NCBI GenBank assembly: GCA_023414875.1
Contig: JAEZMV010000015.1
Coordinates: 62,001 to 126,000 of the forward strand
DNA length: 64,000 nt
Reading direction: 5' to 3'
Origin: Bacillota bacterium
Lineage (GTDB): Bacteria; Bacillota; Clostridia; Lachnospirales; Lachnospiraceae
In this document: piece by piece, positions 52,976 to 60,129 of the stretch
Layout: every line of letters begins with the position of its first letter
Position numbering within the stretch: the first letter of the stretch is position 1
Notes under the pieces: model-generated
What the model was told of the DNA's origin: nothing
Seen by the model: the letters and a program-made list of their open reading frames with translations, nothing else
Databases searched by the model: none
Translations under genes and position numbers: made by a program

Positions 52976-54268
52976 TTATTTATTATTTTCAAAAGCCTGC
53001 GATAAATCATCGATAATATCATCGATATGTTCCGTTCCAACAGATAAACGGATTGTATTTGGTTTAATACCTGAGGATAATAATTCTTCCTCGTTCATCT
53101 GTGAATGAGTCGTGCTTGCCGGGTGAATTACTAAAGATTTCACATCTGCCACATTGGCTAATAATGAGAAAATCTGTAGTTTATCAATAAATGCCTTTGC
53201 TGTATCGGCATTCCCTTTTATCTCAAACGTAAAGATTGAACCGGCTCCCTGAGGGAAATACCTTTCATATAGGGAATGATAAGGATTATCCGATAACGAA
53301 GGATGGTTTACTTTCTCTACCTGTGGATGTTTATTCAGGAAATCCACTACTTTGATTGCATTGGACACGTGACGTTCAACCCGTAAGGATAAGGTCTCTA
53401 AGCCCTGTAGTAATAAGAAAGAACTGAATGGGCTTATGGTTGATCCGGTATCCCTCATTAATGTAACCCTTATTTTAATGATATAAGCCAATGCTCCTAC
53501 TGCCTTTGTAAATTGAACTCCATGATAACTGGGATTAGGTTCGGTTAAGGAAGGGAATTTACCGGAGCCCTCCCAATCAAATTTTCCGCTATCAATTATA
53601 ACTCCACCGATTGTAGTTCCGTGACCGCCAATAAATTTTGTCGCTGAGTGTACTACAATATCTGCACCGTATTCCATAGGTCTTAATAAATATGGGGTGG
53701 CAAAGGTATTATCAACAATGAGTGGAATATTATTCTTATGCGCAATATCTGCAACCTTCTCAATATTTATAATGCTTGAATTAGGATTACCTAAACTTTC
53801 GATAAAAATCGCTTTTGTATTAGGTTTGATTGCATTTTCAAAATTTTCTAGATTATCCGGATCAACAAAGGTTGTTGTAATTCCGAAATCTACCAGTGTA
53901 TGTGCAAACAGATTATATGTACCTCCATAAATCGTCTGAGCAGATACAATATGATCTCCTGCATGTGCGATGTTTTGTATAGAATATGTGATAGCTGCTG
54001 CTCCTGAGGAAGTTGCCAGAGCTGCAACACCACCTTCTAATGCTGCTATTCTTTGTTCAAATACATCGGAGGTAGGATTCATCAATCTGGTATAGATATT
54101 ACCACCCTCACTCAAATTAAATCTGCCCTCTGCTTGAGCAGAATTCTCAAATACATATGAGGTGGTCTGATAAATCGGAACGCAGCGTGCACCGGTTGCA
54201 CTATCAGGATTCTCCTGACCAGCATGAAGCTGTAAGGTTTCAAAACGTAATTTTTTTTCATTTACCAT
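52976..54268 (-). CDS. metY: O-acetylhomoserine sulfhydrylase (MetY type), PLP-dependent
   Basis: 430 residues, the longer length typical of OAH sulfhydrylases rather than cystathionine synthases. TLQLHAGQENPDSATGARCV is the usual N-terminus; VHSATKFIGGHGTTIGGVII contains the PLP lysine; IYTRLMNPTSDVFEQRIAALE is the phosphate-binding region. It makes homocysteine from O-acetylhomoserine and sulfide, feeding methionine synthesis. GGAGG precedes the ATG. It is first in a cysteine/methionine unit with cysK, under the promoter at 54355-54383. Confidence 0.95.
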   Translation of the reverse strand: MVNEKKLRFETLQLHAGQENPDSATGARCVPIYQTTSYVFENSAQAEGRFNLSEGGNIYTRLMNPTSDVFEQRIAALEGGVAALATSSGAAAITYSIQNIAHAGDHIVSAQTIYGGTYNLFAHTLVDFGITTTFVDPDNLENFENAIKPNTKAIFIESLGNPNSSIINIEKVADIAHKNNIPLIVDNTFATPYLLRPMEYGADIVVHSATKFIGGHGTTIGGVIIDSGKFDWEGSGKFPSLTEPNPSYHGVQFTKAVGALAYIIKIRVTLMRDTGSTISPFSSFLLLQGLETLSLRVERHVSNAIKVVDFLNKHPQVEKVNHPSLSDNPYHSLYERYFPQGAGSIFTFEIKGNADTAKAFIDKLQIFSLLANVADVKSLVIHPASTTHSQMNEEELLSSGIKPNTIRLSVGTEHIDDIIDDLSQAFENNK

Positions 54269-54319
54269 ATGATGTCCTCCATATAATATTAATTAACTTA
54301 TTCAAGCATTAAGTTTATC

Positions 54320-54347
54320 ATAGTATTCATACTATATTACTATGAAT
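54320..54347 (-). promoter_or_regulatory. Overlapping AT-rich dyads after the metY start site, candidate Rrf2 operator
   Basis: ATAGTAT, two bases, ATACTAT (54320-54335), overlapped by ATTCATA and TATGAAT (54326-54347). They cover the first ~30 transcribed bases. The Rrf2 gene just upstream is the natural candidate regulator. Confidence 0.55.
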
Positions 54348-54354
54348 TTAGTTA

Positions 54355-54383
54355 ATAATAACTCTATTTGAATTATTTGTCAA
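54355..54383 (-). promoter_or_regulatory. Promoter of metY-cysK
   Basis: On the minus strand TTGACA (54383-54378), 17 bases, TATTAT (54360-54355), about 90 bases upstream of the metY start. Confidence 0.88.
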
Positions 54384-54441
54384 CAACTTATTATCATCTA
54401 TGTAGAATTTGTTTTTCAAGCTATCATAAACGAGTAAATAT

Positions 54442-54515
54442 CGCAAATCAGGCAAAATGCCCGCAAATCAAGCAAAATGCCCGCAAAGCAGGCAAAATGC
54501 CCGCAAAGCGGGCAT
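54442..54515. repeat. Tandem repeat of a 20-base unit, 3.7 copies
   Basis: Units CGCAAATCAGGCAAAATGCC start at 54442, 54462, 54482 and 54502, with one or two changes each and the last truncated. Each unit contains a GGCAAAATGCC mini-dyad derived from the right half of the adjoining terminator. Confidence 0.9.
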
Positions 54516-54516
54516 T
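54491..54516 (-). terminator. Terminator of the Rrf2 regulator gene
   Basis: Nine-base arms AATGCCCGC (54496-54504) and its complement (54508-54516) with a 3-base loop, followed on the minus strand by TTTTG. Ten bases beyond the Rrf2 stop. Confidence 0.85.
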
Positions 54517-54526
54517 GCAAATTTTA

Positions 54527-54964
54527 TTATATAGAATAATCAGAACTTACCAGTTTCATTTGTTTATCAACCAAATCCTGAAGCGTGATTCGGTCTACTA
54601 CAGATATGATTGCATCATATAATTCAATCCATACGTCCTTGGTAACACATCCCATGCTACGATTACATTCTTCCCTGTTCTCCTCTAGACAATCCACTGG
54701 AGCCAGACTCCCCTCTGTAAGCCGTAATATCATTCCTACCGTATATTCCTTGGAATCCTTCGTCAATCTATACCCCCCCTGGGCACCTCGAATACTTTTA
54801 ACATAACCTGCACGATTTAACAAAGAAATAATCTGTTCTAAGTATTTTTCGGAAACACCCTGCCTAGCCGCTATACTTTTAATCGTAATATACTCTCCAG
54901 TATTATTTAAGGCCAGATCCAGCATTAATCGCAGGGCATATCTACCTTTTGTTGATATTTTCAT
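54527..54964 (-). CDS. Rrf2-family transcriptional regulator (CymR/IscR-like)
   Basis: 145 residues from the ATG at 54964, seven bases after AGGAGG; an upstream frame to 55039 is non-conserved. The winged-helix start MKISTKGRYALRLMLDLA and EKYLEQIISLLNRAGYVKSI, then RGAQGGYRLTK are standard. Three cysteines (CLEENREEC and MGC, spaced C-x7-C-x5-C) suggest an iron-sulfur or redox-sensing site as in IscR, unlike CymR. It lies next to cysK and metY, so control of sulfur metabolism is likely. Confidence 0.92.
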   Translation of the reverse strand: MKISTKGRYALRLMLDLALNNTGEYITIKSIAARQGVSEKYLEQIISLLNRAGYVKSIRGAQGGYRLTKDSKEYTVGMILRLTEGSLAPVDCLEENREECNRSMGCVTKDVWIELYDAIISVVDRITLQDLVDKQMKLVSSDYSI

Positions 54965-55031
54965 GATATAGCCTCCTTGGTATCCCTGATGGGACGATTT
55001 ATGACTATAATACCACGGGATTAATAGGAAT

Positions 55032-57638
55032 TCAATCATGCCTTATTTTTATTCTTTTTATTCTTTTTATCACTTTTACCAATTCATACCACGCAACTGA
55101 TATGATGGATATTATAATTAACATACCGAATTGATGAATAGTCAGTGGCTGAAAAGCCAAATAATCATGAAGAGGACTGTAGATCATGATGCATAGTCCT
55201 AAAAAGGTAATTATATTAACCAGCAAAATGCCTTTATCCTTGCGTATTTTTTTTATGGTTTTAATGACAGAATCAGTTTCAGAACAGTTAACCAATACCA
55301 GAAATATATTCGATAATACCAATATGGAAAAACCAATGGTTCTTGCCATCGTTTCCGGATAACCCATGATATACAATGTAAAGTAACAACCAAAGGTTGT
55401 GATAAATATCATAAACCCCTGCAGCATACTTTTCAAAAATCTTCCTCTTGTCAAAAGTTGATCCTGCAGACATCTTGGCGGTTTTTCCATTATACTGTCC
55501 TCCGCCGGCTGTCGTTCCAAGGCGACACTGCAAATCGGATTCATTACAAGCTCCAGTAATACAATATGAAGGGGAAGTAACATCAAAGCCTCCGGTTCGA
55601 TGCCAAGCATCGGTGCAACCAAGCATATCAATGCGATTGGTAAATGAATTGCGAATACATAACCGACTGTCTTCACAATATTAGAATAAATTCTTCTTCC
55701 ATCCCTTATAGTATCTAAAATTGTAGAGAAATTGTCATCCAATAATATTAAGTCAGCAGCTTCTCTTGATACTTCGCTGCCATGTTTACCCATGGCAATC
55801 CCAATATCGGCAATTTTCTGTGCCGGTGAATCATTGACCCCATCTCCGGTCATGGCAACAATCTCACCATTATCCTTAAGTGCTTTTACAATTCTCATCT
55901 TATGGAGCGGTAATACTCTTGCAAATATATTACAGTCCTTCACACATTCTCTTAAAGCCCTATCATTTAACTTGGATATTTCATCTCCGGTAATGACCCT
56001 GTCACAATTACTGATACCTACTTCTCTCGCAATGGCTGACGCTGTAATCGGGTGGTCTCCGGTTATCATAGTGACACGAATACCAGCCACATAACATGCT
56101 CTTATATTATCTATAATTTCCTCTCTTGCCGGATCTGATAATCCAATAATACCTCTGAAGAAAAGTTGGCATTCCAATAGGCTTTCAGGAATACTGTCAG
56201 TATCATTTAAATTCCGGTCAGCGATAGCAAGTACTCTCAATCCCCTATTAAGAAATTCTTCCAGTTTTTTATTAATCTCTTTTTCCTGCTCAGCCGGAAG
56301 GTAACATAAGGAAAGAATGGTCTCAGGGCTTCCCTTAGCAGCAATAATGATCTTTCCTCTATCCCTCCATACCTGCCCCATAGCCTTTAGTTCATTTGTA
56401 AATCCATATTCCTTTATTAAAATCCGCCTTCGCTTACTAATGCTACAGGCCTCAACCTCTTCCAGATGACAGGTACATTTGCCACAAAGCTCTTCTCCAT
56501 ATTCAAGCATTGCTTTTTCTACAGGATCATAGGTTCCTTTCTTACAAGCCAGTTCCATGATCTTGCAAAACTTCCCTTCCTGTCTTTTCACAATGTAGCT
56601 GTCTGTTACCTGCATTCTATTTTGTGTAATCGTTCCTGTCTTATCCATGCAGAGTACCGACACACATCCTAGAGTTTCTACAGCGGGTAAATGACGAATT
56701 AATGCCTTTTTTCTTGCCAGCCTTAGTGCACCCATAGAGAAAAAAACCGATAAAATTACCGGAAATTCTCCGGGAACCATGGATAATGCCAGAACCACAC
56801 CTGCAAGCATACTATGAATAATTTGCTCCGATAAAATATAATCCGAAAGATTGATAAAAGTAAATACACTTACTAGTACAAATAATACTGCGGCAAAGCC
56901 GGTACATTGCTTCGCCAGTGTTTTCATTTGCTTTTGAAGCAATGAATTCATTAAAGGCGCACCGCTAATCGTATCAGCAATTTTTCCGTATTCGGTGTTA
57001 TTTCCGGTTTTATCGATAAGAATTGCTCCCGTACCAAGGATTACATAAGTCCCTGTATAACAATAATCCTTTCTGTAATAATCAGAATTTTTTGGATTTT
57101 GATAGGATAGTTCTTCATCATTTTCATATTCAACTTGCTCGCCTTGGTATTCGGATTTTGCATATTTCCAAACTCCAAGGGCCTCACCGGTTAATATACT
57201 TTCGTCTATACATAATCCTGCAGCTGAAATTAAAAACCCATCGGCAGGTATCTTTGTTCCCTCCGATATAATTATTACGTCTCCCGGCACCAGTTCGGTA
57301 CCGGAAATCAATATCTCACTACCTTCTCGGATTACTATTATCTTTGGTGTTGAAATATCCTTTAATTTTTTTAGTGCATTACCGGTCCTGATATCCTGAA
57401 AGAGATCAATTCCGATTACAAATATAACAAATGCAATCATAATGGCACCGTCAACCTGTTCTCCCAAACAAAAATAAACGATTGAGGAAGAAAACAATAA
57501 AAGATAAATCGGTTCTTTAAAAATATGGAATATTTTCTTAATTAGCTTCTCTTTTCGTTTACAGGTTATTTCGTTTTTACCGTAGATATCCTGACGTTCT
57601 TTCACTTCCTTCATCGATAATCCAGAGTAGTTCGTCAT
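55032..57638 (-). CDS. P-type cation-transporting ATPase (P2-like)
   Basis: 868 residues. Actuator motif ILTGEALG (149-155), phosphorylation motif CMDKTGT with Asp332, and hinge motif TGDGVNDSPAQKIADIGIAMG are intact. M4 reads SMVPGEFPVIL (about 286-296), where Ca-ATPases have Pro-Glu-Gly and related clades have Pro-Glu-Glu; here it is Pro-Gly-Glu. M6 has LELVMNPICSVALE, with Asn where the clade usually has Asp. The transported ion is therefore uncertain. It is the target of the structured leader upstream. GGAGG is directly before the ATG. Confidence 0.9.
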   Translation of the reverse strand: MTNYSGLSMKEVKERQDIYGKNEITCKRKEKLIKKIFHIFKEPIYLLLFSSSIVYFCLGEQVDGAIMIAFVIFVIGIDLFQDIRTGNALKKLKDISTPKIIVIREGSEILISGTELVPGDVIIISEGTKIPADGFLISAAGLCIDESILTGEALGVWKYAKSEYQGEQVEYENDEELSYQNPKNSDYYRKDYCYTGTYVILGTGAILIDKTGNNTEYGKIADTISGAPLMNSLLQKQMKTLAKQCTGFAAVLFVLVSVFTFINLSDYILSEQIIHSMLAGVVLALSMVPGEFPVILSVFFSMGALRLARKKALIRHLPAVETLGCVSVLCMDKTGTITQNRMQVTDSYIVKRQEGKFCKIMELACKKGTYDPVEKAMLEYGEELCGKCTCHLEEVEACSISKRRRILIKEYGFTNELKAMGQVWRDRGKIIIAAKGSPETILSLCYLPAEQEKEINKKLEEFLNRGLRVLAIADRNLNDTDSIPESLLECQLFFRGIIGLSDPAREEIIDNIRACYVAGIRVTMITGDHPITASAIAREVGISNCDRVITGDEISKLNDRALRECVKDCNIFARVLPLHKMRIVKALKDNGEIVAMTGDGVNDSPAQKIADIGIAMGKHGSEVSREAADLILLDDNFSTILDTIRDGRRIYSNIVKTVGYVFAIHLPIALICLVAPMLGIEPEALMLLPLHIVLLELVMNPICSVALERQPAEDSIMEKPPRCLQDQLLTRGRFLKSMLQGFMIFITTFGCYFTLYIMGYPETMARTIGFSILVLSNIFLVLVNCSETDSVIKTIKKIRKDKGILLVNIITFLGLCIMIYSPLHDYLAFQPLTIHQFGMLIIISIISVAWYELVKVIKRIKRIKIRHD

Positions 57639-57936
57639 CCTCGTTACCTCCTATAGCAAGGCAATGCATATGGCGTATGTGTTCCGAACAAAAAAATACC
57701 TGCGGAACACATAGAGTAAACTACTGTCCCACAGGTATATAAATTCCTGCTGCTGAAAGTCAGCCCGGCTGCACGATAATCCAGTCGTTTTCGTCGCCTG
57801 ATCAGATTGTACTGTAGATTGGCAGAAATTTGCCTATGCAGTGCAAGGTGATTCCTATACTTCATCTTATGCAGATCTCGTATGGTGGTTACTGACGATA
57901 ATAATTCTGATTATAAATAGTTAATAACTGTCGTAT
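57639..57936 (-). ncRNA. Attenuator-like structured leader of the P-type ATPase gene
   Basis: About 300 bases without a credible gene. It ends in a terminator hairpin (57690-57738) that shares its arm with a second, mutually exclusive hairpin: ATGTGTTCCG (57677-57686) with CGGAACACAT (57703-57712). Upstream, GCTGA/TCAGC and other short stems could form an aptamer. A TATAAT-like -10 lies at 57910-57915. The layout is that of a riboswitch expression platform; no known riboswitch consensus was recognised. Confidence 0.6.
57690..57738 (-). terminator. Conditional terminator in the ATPase leader
   Basis: A 14-pair stem with two G-U wobbles (arms 57725-57738 and 57696-57709, ATACCTG and CAGGTAT at the base) followed on the minus strand by seven T. 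It lies 50 bases before the ATPase start and would stop transcription before the gene. Confidence 0.88.
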
Positions 57937-58848
57937 CTATTCATAAATATTATCCTGAATGATATCGATGTTCCTCTTCTTAAATAGAAAACTTAATTTT
58001 GTCTCAGAGATTATAACTGCGATAAAGATAAATAAAAATCCAAAGAATATCTTTACTGTAATTTGCTCATGATAAAAAACTACCGAGAATAAGACACCAA
58101 AAACTGATTCCATACTGAGAATAATTGCAGCCGGTGCCGGTTTTGAATATTTCTGCCCCACATTCTGTAATAACAATGCAACTGCTGTAGCAAAAACAGC
58201 CAGATACAACAATCCGGAAACCGAATTTGCATTCCAAGTGGTTGGAAAATCTTCAAATAGTAATGCTATAATCCAGGAAAAGATCGCAGCATAAAAAAAT
58301 TGCACTATTGTAAGTAGAATCGGGTCCTTATCTCTACCAAATTTCGCAACTGAAACCAAATGAGCCGCATAGACAAAGCCTCCTGCCAGCGTAAAAGCAT
58401 CACCCATACGTATCGTAAATTCACCACTCAAGGATACCAATCCTATACCAATGATGCTTACAAAGGCAGCAATCACATGAAACACATCCGGTTTTTTCTT
58501 ATCCACCAGCCAGAACAGAAACGGTACAATCACACAGTAAATTGCCGTTAAAAATGCGTTTTTTCCTGGCGTGGTATCAGTAATTCCTATGGTTTGCAGG
58601 CTATAGGCGAGGAACAGACAAAGTCCAATAATTCCGCCCTTAATAAAATAATCTTTACTTAATTTTCTTAATCTTTTATGAAATATAATACTAAGCAAAA
58701 TACAGCCGATGGTAAATCTAAAAGCAAGCAACATATGGGGCTGCATAACATCCATCGAGTTTTTTACAATAAGAAAGGAACTTCCCCAAATAATCGCAGC
58801 TCCAAATAATGCCATTTTCGCATTGACGTTTTTTGATATTTTTCCCAT
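57937..58848 (-). CDS. EamA/DMT-family transporter
   Basis: 303 residues with ten predicted helices in two EamA repeats: ALFGAAIIWGSSFLIVKNSM begins the first, and the second ends ESVFGVLFSVVFYHEQITVK and FGFLFIFIAVIISE. These are drug/metabolite exporters, often for amino acids or nucleosides; the substrate is unknown. The ATG at 58848 follows GGAG; one at 58860 would put the site inside the gene. It lies just upstream of the ATPase leader but has no visible terminator of its own. Confidence 0.9.
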   Translation of the reverse strand: MGKISKNVNAKMALFGAAIIWGSSFLIVKNSMDVMQPHMLLAFRFTIGCILLSIIFHKRLRKLSKDYFIKGGIIGLCLFLAYSLQTIGITDTTPGKNAFLTAIYCVIVPFLFWLVDKKKPDVFHVIAAFVSIIGIGLVSLSGEFTIRMGDAFTLAGGFVYAAHLVSVAKFGRDKDPILLTIVQFFYAAIFSWIIALLFEDFPTTWNANSVSGLLYLAVFATAVALLLQNVGQKYSKPAPAAIILSMESVFGVLFSVVFYHEQITVKIFFGFLFIFIAVIISETKLSFLFKKRNIDIIQDNIYE

Positions 58849-58973
58849 GTATATCTCCATTCTGTATAAACGCCATATATCGAGACGTTTGTATAAAGTT
58901 TTGTATGCTAAACTTGCATTTTAATACTATACTACAAATTTCCGGATTATTCTATATAAATATTAATTAATAA

Positions 58974-59013
58974 AATGCCAAAACAAAGCTCTCACAGCAT
59001 CTGTTTCGGCATT
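58974..59013 (-). terminator. Terminator after the peroxiredoxin gene
   Basis: Arms AATGCCAAAACA (58974-58985) and TGTTTCGGCATT (59002-59013) pair with one wobble and are followed on the minus strand by TTATTAATT. Confidence 0.75.
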
Positions 59014-59021
59014 ATATTTGA

Positions 59022-59786
59022 TTATCTATTCCTATAATAATATCTGCTTCTGACCGGAAATGACGACGGGTATGGATTCATCTCCGGTTCATAATTATAA
59101 CAGTCGGTGGTACACTCTGATTGTTGAAAACATAAGAACCAATCAAGACAATATCTGTTCTCATTCACACTTTCAATCCTATCCATAGCGGCTCCACACG
59201 TGCCGGGAGGAGGTAATATAACATCATCACATGGCATCCAATTCGCTGGAGTAGCAATCTTTTCACAATCCGCTTTTTGCAATGCAATTATCATTCTTTT
59301 TATTTCCTGCATATTTCGCCCTGTGGATGCAGGATAGTAAAGAATTGCTCTAATCATTCCCTCCGTATCTATAATAAACACGGCTCTGACTGTTTGCGTT
59401 ACTGAACAACCGGGATGCAGCATTCCGTATTTTTTTGCTATTTCCATTGTAATATCCGCTATTAGGGGAAAGGTTACATTCACATGCTTCATATCCTTCC
59501 AAGCCAGCTCTCTTATTTTACGAAGCCATGCAATGTGCGAATAGATAGAATCTATGGATAATCCGACCAGTTCGGTACCAAGTGCCTTAAATTCATTCAT
59601 CATTGAAGCAAACGTCATAAATTCTGTTGTACATACCGGAGTGAAGTCTGCCGGATGGCTGAATAGTATTACCCATCTTCCATAATAATCCTGAGGAAAA
59701 TTAATTTCTCCCTGAGTCGTTACTGCATGAAATGCCGGAGCCATATCTCCGATCAGCGGCATACGGGTTTCTTGATCATCTTCCAT
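59022..59786 (-). CDS. Peroxiredoxin, Prx6 (1-Cys) type
   Basis: 254 residues. HPADFTPVCTTEF has the peroxidatic Cys52 with Thr49 and Pro50; RAVFIIDTEGMIRAILYYPAS is the conserved C-terminal core. The length and lack of a CP resolving pair near the end fit Prx6. The C-terminus (residues 200-254) is Cys-rich: CGAAMDRIESVNENRYCLDW, then CFQQSECTTDCYN, an extension not usual in Prx6. It removes peroxides, using a reductant not shown here. The ATG at 59786 has AAAGG at 14 bases. Confidence 0.88.
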   Translation of the reverse strand: MEDDQETRMPLIGDMAPAFHAVTTQGEINFPQDYYGRWVILFSHPADFTPVCTTEFMTFASMMNEFKALGTELVGLSIDSIYSHIAWLRKIRELAWKDMKHVNVTFPLIADITMEIAKKYGMLHPGCSVTQTVRAVFIIDTEGMIRAILYYPASTGRNMQEIKRMIIALQKADCEKIATPANWMPCDDVILPPPGTCGAAMDRIESVNENRYCLDWFLCFQQSECTTDCYNYEPEMNPYPSSFPVRSRYYYRNR

Positions 59787-60129
59787 ATATAAATACCATG
59801 CCTTTCATAAAACCTACAAAACACAAGGTTACTTGTGAAAAGAGTTTTAACTCATACAAAATTCTTTTTATACTACAAAGATATGTTTTATTATATTAAG
59901 TGCTACTGCTATAGACTGATTTATCAGAATAAGATCTATCAGAAATCACTAAAGCTTTTGACGAAACTTTGGTCAAGTGATATAATCTATTAAATTGCAT
60001 AAGTTTGGTAAAATAGGGTTATTTATGTAATATTGCTTCATAGGTAATTGCGAAACTAATTTGTTTATTTCATTTAAAGATTCAGTTTTGCATTTATCTA
60101 TATACTTATTAATTATCGGGGGTGAATAT
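59787..60129. other. Divergent intergenic region with a plus-strand promoter
   Basis: About 340 bases. It contains the promoter at 59958-59986 for the plus-strand surface protein and the leader of the peroxiredoxin gene. No PerR or Fur box was recognised and no gene is credible. Confidence 0.6.
59958..59986 (+). promoter_or_regulatory. Promoter of the zinc-ribbon/solute-binding fusion
   Basis: TTGACG (59958-59963), 17 bases, TATAAT (59981-59986). It leaves a leader of about 135 bases before the ATG. Confidence 0.88.

Noticed and set aside
54368..54622. Plus-strand frame over the 20-base repeats
   Set aside because: It is created by the tandem repeats and the antisense of the Rrf2 gene.
57644..57865. 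73-codon minus-strand frame across the ATPase leader, ending at the ribosome site
   Set aside because: It has no ribosome site, no recognisable protein features, and its sequence is dictated by the overlapping terminator and alternative stems. A leader peptide cannot be wholly excluded but is less likely than a structured RNA.
57739..57936. Match of the ATPase leader to yybP-ykoY, M-box, NiCo, ydaO or ykkC riboswitches
   Set aside because: I compared the conserved cores from memory and found no convincing match; a covariance search is needed to exclude them fully.
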